Source: Siminovitchia terrae (GTDB lineage Bacteria > Bacillota > Bacilli > Bacillales > Bacillaceae_C). Taken from it: DNA of 64,000 bases. This document shows, piece by piece, positions 51,408 to 60,517 of the stretch (positions within the stretch are counted from its first letter, which is position 1; each line of letters begins with the position of its first letter). The translations under genes and the position numbers were made by a program. The DNA lies in contig NZ_QYTW02000008.1 in the NCBI RefSeq assembly GCF_003605405.2, forward strand, positions 1-64,000, read 5' to 3'. Below the pieces are notes generated by a model that was not told the origin of the DNA, ran no database searches, and saw only the letters and a program-made list of their open reading frames with translations.

Positions 51408-53507
51408 TTACTCCGAAACATGGCCGCTTTCATCAAGAATTTGTCCCAAATTAAATTTAACAAAAAACGTCGTGCCATTCTCCCCTGTCTCAATTTCGAT
51501 CTTTGCACTGTGGCGGGCAGCGATGGCATAGCACACACCCAGTCCCAAACCCGTCCCATTATCTTTGGTCGTGAAGAATGGAGTTCCTAATTTTTCCATG
51601 ACTTCAGAACTAATTCCCTTCCCTTGATCCTGAACAGCAAGGACAACAGAATCGTTTTCTTTGTATGTTCTGATCAAGAGGGTTTCCCCCTCTTCCATCG
51701 CTTCGAGACCATTTCGGTAAATATTCATCACTAATTGCCGTATCTCATTATGATTTAAAAGCAGCTTCGGAACATCTTCCGTTTGCACTTCAATCATTTT
51801 ATTTTGAGTAACTGCATCAACCTCCATCAGAGGGGTCATATCAAAAATGATGGTATTTAAATCACGTATTTCCATATCAGAAGTCTTTGTATTTCCCATT
51901 GACAGAAATTCCGTAATGATCGAATTGGCACGGTCAAGTTCTTCGATCATGATTTCAAAGTAATGTTCTTGTTTTTCAAGATCATTATCCAACATTAACA
52001 ATTGCAGAAAGCCTCGCACAGTTGCCATCGGATTTCTGATTTCATGACTGATCCCTGCGGCCATTTGTCCGATTAAATCCAAGCTCGATAAGCGTTTAAA
52101 TTCGCTTTCAAACTTCTTTTTTTCTGTAATATTTTTAAAGAGGCAACAGATTCCATCCTCATAAGGATATGCAACTATTTCGTACCAACGGTCTTCAAAA
52201 ACGGAGCAAAGTTCAAATTGTACAGCGAGCCGCTCGGACATCGCCCGGTGGAGCTCCTTATACATAACGGTCCCGACTATTTCCGGAAAGACCTCCCATA
52301 TGTTTTTTCCAAGCACATCCTTTGCCGTTTTATTTCGTGGTAAAAATTGATGTTGATTGATGTAGGTAAATTTCCAATCCTGCCCCAATGCAAAAAAACC
52401 GCCCGTAATCCCTTCGATTACGCTGACTACTTTTTCATTGGCCTTAGCCAATTCCCTCGTTCTTTCTTCAACCATCTCTTCAAGCCGTCCTACGTGTTGA
52501 AGGTTCGAAAAGACTGGGGCAGTTGCATCAACGATAGATTGTGCCAACTGGATAAGCCGGTCAATGTTCTCTGGATTCTTTTGCTCTTGATCAGCCACAA
52601 TAACAGCCCCCAGCACTTCACCCAGTGAAACAAAAGGAATCACCAACAATGACTTGATACCAAATCCTTGGCAATCTTCAGGATTGACTCTTTCATCTTT
52701 GATAATATCTGGAATATAGACGGTTTTATTCGTATGAACCGCATCTTGAATAATTCCTTTGAAGCTTTGTTTCATCCAGCAGCAATCAGCTTCAGTTTCC
52801 TTATTGCTCAGTATCACAGGATTTATTTTTCTGTCCTGTGAATCAAAAAGACAAGCATTAACAATCGTATGGCTGCCTAAAATCTTTTCCAAATATGAAT
52901 AACAGATACCAAGACATTCTCCCATAGAAGAACACTTTGTTAAATCACTTAACATACCTAGCATCAGTTGATTTTCGGCAAGCAGATCCTCCTTCTGTTT
53001 GAGATGTTTTGCATTTTGAATGGCGATTGCAGCAATGTTAACATAAGCTTCGACACTTTTAATAGCCAAACCTGTTAAGCTCATAGGGACTCCATAATCA
53101 AATAAAAATATGAATCCAAATAGCTCCTGTTCAAAAGATATGGGCAGCGCTAGCAAAGATTTAATTTTAAAGGCGTTGACCGCTTTTGGATTGGGCCTGT
53201 CGTCCTTTGATGTATCAGGAATATAAATCGCTTTTTTCGATTCAATCAACTCTTTGACCAGCAAATCCTTTTTGGGATCAATGACCAGGGTATCGATCGT
53301 TACTCCATTGATTGTTTCAGGCTTTCCTGCAAATCCCTTGAACGTTCCGTCTTCCTGAGGCAAAAATATCCCCACCGCGTTGCATTGAACAATTTCTTCG
53401 GATATAGCCTTAATAACATGCTCTAGCACTTCCGGCAGATTCGATGTGGTATTGATGATTTTTGTTATATGTGCAAGGCGAGAATAACTCATCTGTTCCC
53501 TTACCAT
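51408..53507 (-). CDS. GAF-GAF-PAS sensor histidine kinase
   Basis: A kinase of about 700 residues with no transmembrane segment, so cytosolic. ATG 53507 follows GGAG; a TTG at 53522 is an alternative. Two GAF domains (about 20-165 and 185-345) share the IYIPD(T/I)(S/I)KDDRPNP-like motif, suggesting duplication. A short coiled coil leads to a PAS domain (about 365-465), the H-box GISHEIRNPMATVRGFLQLL (about 490) and an ATPase domain with NIYRNGLEAM, DQGKGIS and GTGLGLGVCYAI. This resembles the sporulation-type orphan kinases of Bacillus. No response regulator is adjacent. Confidence 0.88.
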   Translation of the reverse strand: MVREQMSYSRLAHITKIINTTSNLPEVLEHVIKAISEEIVQCNAVGIFLPQEDGTFKGFAGKPETINGVTIDTLVIDPKKDLLVKELIESKKAIYIPDTSKDDRPNPKAVNAFKIKSLLALPISFEQELFGFIFLFDYGVPMSLTGLAIKSVEAYVNIAAIAIQNAKHLKQKEDLLAENQLMLGMLSDLTKCSSMGECLGICYSYLEKILGSHTIVNACLFDSQDRKINPVILSNKETEADCCWMKQSFKGIIQDAVHTNKTVYIPDIIKDERVNPEDCQGFGIKSLLVIPFVSLGEVLGAVIVADQEQKNPENIDRLIQLAQSIVDATAPVFSNLQHVGRLEEMVEERTRELAKANEKVVSVIEGITGGFFALGQDWKFTYINQHQFLPRNKTAKDVLGKNIWEVFPEIVGTVMYKELHRAMSERLAVQFELCSVFEDRWYEIVAYPYEDGICCLFKNITEKKKFESEFKRLSSLDLIGQMAAGISHEIRNPMATVRGFLQLLMLDNDLEKQEHYFEIMIEELDRANSIITEFLSMGNTKTSDMEIRDLNTIIFDMTPLMEVDAVTQNKMIEVQTEDVPKLLLNHNEIRQLVMNIYRNGLEAMEEGETLLIRTYKENDSVVLAVQDQGKGISSEVMEKLGTPFFTTKDNGTGLGLGVCYAIAARHSAKIEIETGENGTTFFVKFNLGQILDESGHVSE

Positions 53508-53692
53508 TTTTCCAGTCTCCAATCATAAAGTTAAAAACAATTCTATCAATCATACAAAAGTCTGGTAGCGTTACCTATATTTTACATGGATTTCACGATG
53601 TTGATAAGCACATTTGGAAAAAATAAACACCAATCATTATGGCCCCCTATACAAAAATTGGCCATTCACATATATTAAAATTAGGTGATGAT

Positions 53693-54454
53693 ATGAAAAC
53701 CAAACTATATATGGATACCGGGAAGTTCATAACGGGGATGACCATGAAAGATCTCGGGGAACTTGAAGAAAATAACATGGCTCTACACGTCTGTGACAAC
53801 ACTGCTAATGTGGTGGAAAACCGAAAAAAGCTAGCTAGATTGCTAGATTGCGAACTGGGTGATTTCGTTTGTGCCAATCAAACCCATTCCTCAAATTTTT
53901 ACAAGGTAATGCTTGCTGAAAAAGGACGTGGCGCTAAACGGTTGGACACAGCCATCGTCAATACAGATGCACTGTACACATATGAACCGAATTTGGTATT
54001 GTGCAGCTTTACAGCGGATTGCGTGCCAGTAATTTTTTATAATGAAGCGAAGGGACTCATTGGTGTAATCCACACAGGTTGGCAAGGCACCGTCAAAGAA
54101 ATCACTTTAACATTATTTCAGCACTTGGTAGAAACGGAGCAATGTAAGCCGGAAGATTTTCATATCCAAATTGGGGCAGCATTGAGTCAGGAAAAATTTG
54201 AAGTCGATGAGGATGTATATGTGAGATTCAAGAACCTAGGCTATGCTGATGACTTTATTTACTATAATGAGCAAACCCGAAAATACCATATCGATAATCA
54301 ATTAACGGTGAAAAAGCAATGTGAGCTGGCAGGAGTACCAGGAAAACAGATTTCCGTGGACCGCACCTGCACCTATTTAAGCCCGGAAGGTTTTTCTTAT
54401 CGGCAAGATAAAAAGAGCGGAAGGCATATGAGCTTCGTAATGAGAAAAGAATAA
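53693..54454 (+). CDS. pgeF: PgeF/YfiH-family purine nucleoside phosphorylase (laccase domain)
   Basis: A 253-residue Cu-oxidase-4 (YfiH/YlmD) family protein. ATG 53693 follows TTAGGTGATGAT. The metal triad is present: His in CANQTHSSNF (about 65), Cys in SFTADCVPVIF (about 109) and His in GVIHTGWQGT (about 126). Characterised members act as metal-dependent purine nucleoside phosphorylases/adenosine deaminases, and in E. coli one edits peptidoglycan precursors; older names call it laccase or polyphenol oxidase. It converges on selO with a GGGGTCAGACCCC element between them. Confidence 0.85.
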   Translation: MKTKLYMDTGKFITGMTMKDLGELEENNMALHVCDNTANVVENRKKLARLLDCELGDFVCANQTHSSNFYKVMLAEKGRGAKRLDTAIVNTDALYTYEPNLVLCSFTADCVPVIFYNEAKGLIGVIHTGWQGTVKEITLTLFQHLVETEQCKPEDFHIQIGAALSQEKFEVDEDVYVRFKNLGYADDFIYYNEQTRKYHIDNQLTVKKQCELAGVPGKQISVDRTCTYLSPEGFSYRQDKKSGRHMSFVMRKE

Positions 54455-54536
54455 GGGGGTCAGACCCCCTTGCTTGCGGTGACGCGTTAACGCCCTGGGG
54501 GTCTGACCCCTCTATGTTCAGACCCCTCTATGTTCC
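54453..54536. repeat. GGGGTCAGACCCC palindromic element with 16-bp tandem duplication
   Basis: AAGGGGGTCAGACCCCCTT (54453-54471) and GGGGGTCTGACCCC (54497-54510) are self-complementary and mutually inverted, then GACCCCTCTATGTTC(A/C) is repeated at 54505-54520 and 54521-54536. The second unit contains the last two codons and the stop of selO. It probably doubles as a bidirectional terminator. Confidence 0.7.
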
Positions 54537-55988
54537 ACAAAAGGTTTGGTAAGGGACGTTTGTTTCTGGCACGCCCGTATATTCGTCCTTTTCCGGTGAA
54601 TACTCATAAGGATTGGACAGCACCTCTAACAGACGAGCCGTTACGCTTAGATCTCCTTCCTCGACCGCCGCTTCCAACGCCTCTTCCACCCGATGGTTGC
54701 GAGGGATGAGCGCAGGATTGCTTTTTCTCATCAATTCATATGAATCAGCTTTCGATTCCTCTTGATGTTCCAACCTTTCTTTCCAGCGCTGTTTCCATTG
54801 AATGAAACCTGCGGATTTAAAAAGGTCTGCTGTGTCATCCAATTGATCACGGGTTAAAGCCATAAAAGTATTCGTATAGTCAGCACGATGCTTTTTCATC
54901 AGGCTGAGTAAATCCTTGATCAGTTCCTCGTCTTTTTCCTTTTCCTTGAATAGACCCAGCTTCATTCTCATTCCTGCAAGCCAGTGAGATTGAAATATCT
55001 CATTAAAACCGGAAACCTTTTCCTGTGCTAATTTGACTGCCTCTTCCTTGTCATCATGCAATAGCGGCAGCAAAGTTTCAGCAAACCGCGCCAGATTCCA
55101 ACCGCCAATCAAAGGCTGATTTTCATAGGCATAGCGGCCTTGATGGTCAATCGAACTAAATACTGTTTCTGGGTCGTAGGTATCCATGAAAGCGCAAGGA
55201 CCATAATCAATTGTTTCTCCGCTAATGGCTACGTTATCGGTATTCATGACTCCGTGAATAAAACCGACAAGCTGCCATTTGGCGATAAGCGCGGCCTGCC
55301 GTTTAATCACTTCTTGAAGAAAAGAAAGATACCTGCTTTCGTCATCTTTAATCTCTGGATAATGGCGATTGATAGCATAATCAGCTAATATTTGAAGATT
55401 TTCAACGCCGCCCCATCTGACAACATATTCAAAAGTACCGACGCGCAGATGACTGGCAGCCACGCGTGTCAAAATAGCCCCTTCAAGCTTGGTTTCCCGA
55501 AATACCGGCTCACCTGTTGTCACAACTGCCAGGCTTCGGGTTGTGGGGATCCCCAATGCGTACATAGCTTCACTGATGATATATTCGCGAAGCATCGGCC
55601 CGAGTGCCGCGCGACCGTCGCCACCGCGGGAATATGGCGTCCGGCCTGACCCCTTCAACTGAATATCAAACCTTTCTCCTTGAGGTGTGATCTGCTCTCC
55701 CAACAGCACCGCACGGCCGTCACCCAACATGGTAAAATGCCCAAATTGATGTCCTGCATAAGCTTGAGCCAGCGGCTCCGCTCCTTCCAAAATTTCATTC
55801 CCAGAAAACGCCGCTGTGCCGTCTTCACTTTTTAGCGCTTCCGGATTCAGCCCCAGTGATTCAGCCAATGGATTGTTCAATATTACTAATTCCGGCGATT
55901 TTACAGGAGTCGGATTAATGCTAGAAAAAAACACTTTCGGCAAGCGTGCATAACTGTTGTCAAAGTTCCATCCTGTTTCTTTGCTCAT
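54528..55988 (-). CDS. selO: Protein adenylyltransferase SelO (YdiU/UPF0061 family)
   Basis: A 486-residue pseudokinase-fold enzyme that transfers AMP from ATP to protein hydroxyls, linked to redox homeostasis. Family motifs are [20 protein letters not shown] (about 83-102), [20 protein letters not shown] (about 115-134), [21 protein letters not shown] (about 245-265, catalytic and metal Asn/Asp) and a C-terminal [10 protein letters not shown], where the cysteine is in the usual near-terminal redox position. ATG 55988 follows GGAGATACT. The stop codon lies within a tandemly duplicated repeat unit. Confidence 0.94.
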   Translation of the reverse strand: MSKETGWNFDNSYARLPKVFFSSINPTPVKSPELVILNNPLAESLGLNPEALKSEDGTAAFSGNEILEGAEPLAQAYAGHQFGHFTMLGDGRAVLLGEQITPQGERFDIQLKGSGRTPYSRGGDGRAALGPMLREYIISEAMYALGIPTTRSLAVVTTGEPVFRETKLEGAILTRVAASHLRVGTFEYVVRWGGVENLQILADYAINRHYPEIKDDESRYLSFLQEVIKRQAALIAKWQLVGFIHGVMNTDNVAISGETIDYGPCAFMDTYDPETVFSSIDHQGRYAYENQPLIGGWNLARFAETLLPLLHDDKEEAVKLAQEKVSGFNEIFQSHWLAGMRMKLGLFKEKEKDEELIKDLLSLMKKHRADYTNTFMALTRDQLDDTADLFKSAGFIQWKQRWKERLEHQEESKADSYELMRKSNPALIPRNHRVEEALEAAVEEGDLSVTARLLEVLSNPYEYSPEKDEYTGVPETNVPYQTFCGT

Positions 55989-56135
55989 AGTATCTCCTTT
56001 CTCCGAATTGTCAAAAAGCTAAACTAATAGCACTTTTTTAATGTCTGCGTGTGTCAATGTATTATACCCTTTCCACGCAAATATGCACCCTTAAAATGAT
56101 TGACTGCCTCTGTCGGATTTTATAAAAACATCGTA

Positions 56136-56687
56136 TCAAGAGAGGATATCACTATCCAAATATACTCTGCTCGCCGTTGCCTGCCTCTGCCTGTTATACT
56201 TTCCTATATACGGTTTTGCCTCCTGATCAACCTCTGCTATCACGAGCTGGCAGACCCTTCTCCCGACCGGTAATTCGATAGGGGCCTGGTTTGCATTGAA
56301 AAGCTCAAGCGTTATATGGCCTTTGAACCCAGGATCTACCCAACCTGCATTCTGAATGAATAAACCAAGCCTGCCAATAGAGCTTCTCCCCTCTACAAAA
56401 GCTGTCAAGGATGGAGGAAGCTCTATGTACTCCACTGTTGTCGCAAGTAAAAAGGACTGAGGCTGAATAATGATGGAGCCCTCCTTTTCAACATGAATAT
56501 CCCGATATGCTGCTTGTTTATCCAAAGATAGAAAAGGATTTTGATTTTCGTCGATAGTCAGAAAATGGTTTCCGATTCTCAAATCAATCGAAGCCGGCTG
56601 AACACTGATTTTATTAAACGGATCTATGATCAGATCCCCTTTCATGATTTTGGCTTCTATCGTTTTTCCTGAAAGGATCATTCCCAT
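56136..56687 (-). CDS. dcd: dCTP deaminase, predicted Zur-regulated
   Basis: A 183-residue enzyme converting dCTP to dUTP on the route to dTMP. Motifs of the trimeric dUTPase-fold deaminase are clear: GRSSIGR (100-106), GWVDPGFKGHITLELFN (115-131) with catalytic Glu128, and GRRVCQLV. This enzyme needs no zinc, unlike the dCMP deaminase (ComEB) normally used by Bacillus. ATG 56687 follows GAGAGGAATCA; a second ATG lies at 56681. A perfect Zur box 82 bases upstream suggests induction on zinc starvation as a zinc-sparing bypass. Whether it also hydrolyses dUTP cannot be told. Confidence 0.9.
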   Translation of the reverse strand: MGMILSGKTIEAKIMKGDLIIDPFNKISVQPASIDLRIGNHFLTIDENQNPFLSLDKQAAYRDIHVEKEGSIIIQPQSFLLATTVEYIELPPSLTAFVEGRSSIGRLGLFIQNAGWVDPGFKGHITLELFNANQAPIELPVGRRVCQLVIAEVDQEAKPYIGKYNRQRQATASRVYLDSDILS

Positions 56688-56768
56688 TGATTCCTCTCTC
56701 CTTTTTTCCTACGAAGGTATTTTTATGCCAAACAAGCTCTAAACTGCCTTTTCATTATGAACGCACCC

Positions 56769-56789
56769 AAATCGTAATCATTACGATTT
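56769..56789 (-). promoter_or_regulatory. Perfect Zur box upstream of dcd
   Basis: AAATCGTAATCATTACGATTT, a 21-base perfect palindrome identical to the Bacillus Zur consensus AAATCGTAATNATTACGATTT. It is 82 bases upstream of the dcd ATG and probably overlaps the -35 region; CATAAT downstream may be the -10. The only other gene-like sequence nearby is a decayed fragment on the same strand; no plus-strand gene follows for 3.7 kb. Confidence 0.9.
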
Positions 56790-56982
56790 AACTATATATG
56801 TATTCAGGCCTTATTGCAATTTATAATGGAGTTAAACCACCTCGGGGAAATAGTTTTGAACGAGAGAATGGAAAAAATATTAAGGATATAGGAGAGGGAG
56901 ACAGAAATACCTCTATTGAACGAAGAAATAAGACGAGTGGAGGGTGTTAAAATAACTCAAGCAAGAAACAAATAAGCAATAA

Positions 56983-57245
56983 TTAAAGTACTGGTATATG
57001 GGTATAAATCGGGGCGGCGCCTGGCTGCCAGCGGACAGTAAGCGACGGTGGTTTGATAACACCGTCCACCTCATACCAGCTTCCCCGCATACAGGATTGT
57101 CCAGTATAGTATAGGTGCCTTTGGATTCCCCTCTCCCATATCATCCGGGACCCTTGTTGATACAATCCACATTTCCTACAGTCCAATTGAGATTCAAGCG
57201 TTGGATCCTCCGCCAGATTTCTGGGCAAAATGAGGTCATATTTTT
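56983..57245 (-). pseudogene. Decayed fragment resembling family-4 uracil-DNA glycosylase
   Basis: One frame reads PRNLAEDPTLESQLDCRKCGLY then QQGSRMIW, and a shifted frame then continues GEGNPKAPI and, after another shift, ILDNP. Joined, this recalls the N-terminus of family-4 glycosylases (CRKC...WGEGNP...LDNPG). The frameshift is at about 57135 and the second at about 57107-57112; no C-terminal domain or ribosome site is present. The open frame 56983-57228 therefore looks like noise over a remnant. The identification is by motif memory and is moderate. Confidence 0.5.
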
Positions 57246-57286
57246 CACGCTCCTTTTTGCATAGGATATCCTCATTTATGTTCTCT

Positions 57287-57324
57287 TAAAAATAAGCCCC
57301 ACAAGTGACATTCACTTGCAGGGC
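57287..57324 (-). terminator. Terminator of the RND pump gene
   Basis: GCCCTGCAAGTG and CACTTGTGGGGCT form an imperfect stem of about twelve pairs with a five-base loop, followed on the minus strand by TATTTTTAA. Confidence 0.8.
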
Positions 57325-57332
57325 CCATTTCA

Positions 57333-60300
57333 TTAATTCTCTTCTATTTTTCTGCGGTTTTTCTTGAATAGCTTAGATAATACTTCATATACAATTGGTA
57401 CAACAATTAAAGTGAGTAATGTAGAGCTTGCCAAACCGCCTATGACCGTGATTCCAAGACCTTTTGAAATCAGGCCTCCTCCACCATTGCCAAGTGCCAA
57501 TGGTATTAACGCACCAATTGTGGCAATTGCGGTCATCAGGATTGGACGGAGACGTGTTGCCCCGGCTTCCAATACCGCCTGACGCATCGTCAATCCAGCT
57601 CGTTCCATACGGACAATCCGGTCGACCAAAACGATGGCATTCGTCACAACGATACCGATCAGCATCAATAACCCCATCATAACGGAGACAGAGATTGTCT
57701 CACCGGCTATGTACAAGCCGGCAAAAGCACCAATAACAGTGAATGGCAGTGAGAACAAGATCGCAAATGGCGCCACACCTTCATGGAAGGTGACAACAAG
57801 GATGAAATATACGATGGCAATCGCTGCTAACATGGCCATGCCAAGCTGTGTAAATGTTTCATCCATATCCGCCTGCACGCCGGCAATATCGACTGTCACG
57901 CCTTTTGGCAGATCCAACTGATCTACTTTTTTACCAATCTGGGAAGTTATTTTGGAAATATCATCGCCTTTAACTGTCCCTGAAACCGTTGCATAGTATT
58001 CACCTTTGCTACGGTCAAGTGTATTGTAAGTAGTTCCTTTTTTCACTTTGACAAGATCTGAAAGCGGTACTTTATCTCCAACCGCTGTTGGAATCTTTTT
58101 ATCCAAAAGTTCATCTACAGTTTCCGGCTGGGACGATTGTTCTTGTTGAACAATGACATCTAAAGAGTTTCCATCTTTTTCTACCGTCGTTAATACATCT
58201 TTTGTTTTTTGCGGATTTAACATCATCACGAGCTGACCCGTTGTCAATCCATATTTTTTCAGCATTTCAGCCTGCTCAACCCGGAATGTATATTTGACAA
58301 AAGCCTCCTCGGCGCTGGAAGAAACATCTTTGAGCCCGTCATTTTTCTTCATGACGTCTTCTACCTTCTTAACCGATTCGTTTAGTTTATCTAAATTTTC
58401 GCTGTAGAGGGTGTAACTCACTTCATTGGTGGAGCCAGACATTGAAGAGAAGTCCTGGCTTTTCCATGTGCCTGATTGATCAAGCGTAGTTACATATTTT
58501 TCTATTTTTTCCCTTGCTTCCGGGAAGTTCTCCATGTCCGGATCAAAAATCAAATACATTAAGGCACCGCCTCCGCCGCCGCCCATCATGGCAGCCGAAG
58601 GATCCCCCGCTTCAGTCACAGACACTTGAACGATGTCAATATCATCACGTTTCAGCATTTTATCTTCAACAACTTTGACATTTTCCAGGGTGTCCTCACG
58701 TAATTCCCCTGCTTTTGGCGTATACGTTAAATACATCACCTTGTCTTCCTCGCTGCCCAAAAAGCTGAAACCGATGAGCGGTGTTAACATCAAGCTGCCC
58801 ACTAATAAGGCAATCGCAAGCACTGACGCAATGATCTTATGGTTAAGCACCTTGTTAAGGAAACTTTTATACCCATTTGCCAGTTTGCCAGGCCCTTTAT
58901 GGCTTTTCTTCGTTTTCTCACCATATAACTTCTTTTTAAACAGGAAATGCGAAAGGGCAGGCACAATAGTGATCGCTACAAGCAACGAAGCGCCGAGTGC
59001 AAACGCCATTGTCAAAGCAAATGGCATGAACAATTCACCGACCATACCGCCGACAAAAATCATCGGGGCAAATACAGCAACCGTCACTAATGTGGAGGAC
59101 ATAATCGGCTTGAACATTTCAATGGTGGCTTCACGTATAAGCTCACGACCGGTTAATTTTTCCTCTTTTAAATGCAAGCGCCGGTATATATTTTCAACCA
59201 CGACAATCGAATCATCGATAACCCGGCCGATCGCAACTGTAACCGCACCGAGCGTCATAATATTCAACGTAATATCCATCCAGTTCAACAGCATCAATGC
59301 CATAAATATAGACACTGGGATCGATATGATCGAAATGAGCGTTGATTTGAAATCCCGGAGGAAAAGAAGAATGATCAATACAGCAATCAATCCTCCAAAT
59401 AACGCTTTTTCAATCATCGTTGCCACGGAATCCTCAATTGGCTTTCCTTGGTCAAGCGTTACATCAATGGAAAGGTCACCATACTTAGCCTTTTCTTCCT
59501 TGATTAATTTCTTCACATTATTCACAACATCAACTGTGTTCGCCTGCTGATCTTTGACAATCTGAATCGCAATCGCATCTTTTCCGTTTGTGCGGGAAAC
59601 CGATTCAACTTTTCCGACCGTCTTGATCTTAGCGATATCCCCAAGCTTCACAAATGGTGATGGATTGGCTTCTGACGGGGTGACTGGGATTAACATATCC
59701 TTTAATTCCTTAGCAGTCATGAATTTCCCATCAATTGATACAGCCTGCTCGCCTTCTTTAAACTCATAAAGCCCTAATGAAACGTCCATGTTGCTGGCTT
59801 GGATGATTTCTTTGACTTTATCCTCTGTCAAATCCATTTTATCCAATTTCGCTTTGTCGTACGTGAGGTCCACTTCTTCGATATGCTGACCGGTGGTCGT
59901 GGCTGAGGCCACACCATCTAGCTTTTCGATTTTCGGAAGCAAACTTTCCCCTACTGTTGACGTTAATTCAACAATGTCTTCTTTTGAACTGCTTACACTT
60001 AGGGCAATAACCGGCATCATGTTCATGCTGATGGCGGATGTTGTCGGCTCCTCTGCCCCTTCCGGCAATTCAACATTATCCAATGCTGACTTTAATTCCC
60101 TTTTCGCCTCATCCATATCGATTCCGTATTCATATTCCACTTGAATACTCGCCATATTCGAATACGAATTCGAGTAAACTGCTTTAACATGGTCAAGGCC
60201 TTCTGCCGCTTTTTCTATTGGCATGGAGACATCTTCCATTACCTGTTCAGGAGTCGCTCCTGGATATACACCCGTCACCGTTAAAAAAGGAATGGAAATA

Positions 60301-60419
60301 TCCGGGATCGTCTCCGTTTTCATTCGTGTCCCTGAATAAATACCAGAAACCGTAATGATTATGGTAAGTAGCCATACCGCAAGTTTATTCTTTAAAACAA
60401 AATTGACTAACCCCTTCAC
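57333..60419 (-). CDS. RND-family efflux permease (SwrC/AcrB-like)
   Basis: A 1028-residue proton-driven exporter with twelve transmembrane helices and two large extracellular loops. Signatures are VYPGATPEQVMEDVSMPIEKA in the first porter loop, GRVIDDSIVVVENIYRRL with the proton-relay Asp pair in TM4, and the second-half repeat GIVVTNAIVLVDRI. A GGGGGG run (AAMMGGGGGGALMY) lies in the second loop. Length and sequence type match Bacillus SwrC/YerP, which exports surfactin-like lipopeptides; the substrate here is unknown. No membrane-fusion protein gene is adjacent. It is divergent from a TetR regulator with a shared operator. Confidence 0.93.
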   Translation of the reverse strand: MKGLVNFVLKNKLAVWLLTIIITVSGIYSGTRMKTETIPDISIPFLTVTGVYPGATPEQVMEDVSMPIEKAAEGLDHVKAVYSNSYSNMASIQVEYEYGIDMDEAKRELKSALDNVELPEGAEEPTTSAISMNMMPVIALSVSSSKEDIVELTSTVGESLLPKIEKLDGVASATTTGQHIEEVDLTYDKAKLDKMDLTEDKVKEIIQASNMDVSLGLYEFKEGEQAVSIDGKFMTAKELKDMLIPVTPSEANPSPFVKLGDIAKIKTVGKVESVSRTNGKDAIAIQIVKDQQANTVDVVNNVKKLIKEEKAKYGDLSIDVTLDQGKPIEDSVATMIEKALFGGLIAVLIILLFLRDFKSTLISIISIPVSIFMALMLLNWMDITLNIMTLGAVTVAIGRVIDDSIVVVENIYRRLHLKEEKLTGRELIREATIEMFKPIMSSTLVTVAVFAPMIFVGGMVGELFMPFALTMAFALGASLLVAITIVPALSHFLFKKKLYGEKTKKSHKGPGKLANGYKSFLNKVLNHKIIASVLAIALLVGSLMLTPLIGFSFLGSEEDKVMYLTYTPKAGELREDTLENVKVVEDKMLKRDDIDIVQVSVTEAGDPSAAMMGGGGGGALMYLIFDPDMENFPEAREKIEKYVTTLDQSGTWKSQDFSSMSGSTNEVSYTLYSENLDKLNESVKKVEDVMKKNDGLKDVSSSAEEAFVKYTFRVEQAEMLKKYGLTTGQLVMMLNPQKTKDVLTTVEKDGNSLDVIVQQEQSSQPETVDELLDKKIPTAVGDKVPLSDLVKVKKGTTYNTLDRSKGEYYATVSGTVKGDDISKITSQIGKKVDQLDLPKGVTVDIAGVQADMDETFTQLGMAMLAAIAIVYFILVVTFHEGVAPFAILFSLPFTVIGAFAGLYIAGETISVSVMMGLLMLIGIVVTNAIVLVDRIVRMERAGLTMRQAVLEAGATRLRPILMTAIATIGALIPLALGNGGGGLISKGLGITVIGGLASSTLLTLIVVPIVYEVLSKLFKKNRRKIEEN

Positions 60420-60466
60420 AATTACACCTGCCCCTAATTGACTTTTTCATTACAGTTCCTTATAAT

Positions 60467-60484
60467 AATGACTGATTGGTCATT
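60467..60484. promoter_or_regulatory. Putative TetR operator between pump and regulator genes
   Basis: AATGAC-TGATTG-GTCATT: perfect six-base arms around a six-base centre, 48 bases from the pump ATG and 34 bases from the regulator ATG. Repression of both genes is inferred. Confidence 0.7.
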
Positions 60485-60517
60485 TGTCAATGAATAACTT
60501 GGGAGCGATCGATAAAA

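Noticed and set aside
51368-51559. 64-residue N-terminal extension of the VOC protein
   Set aside because: It overlaps the 3' end of the histidine kinase gene in another frame and has no family similarity.
56983-57228. Intact 81-residue gene
   Set aside because: TTG start without ribosome site, and motif pieces of a larger family occur in several frames, indicating decay.
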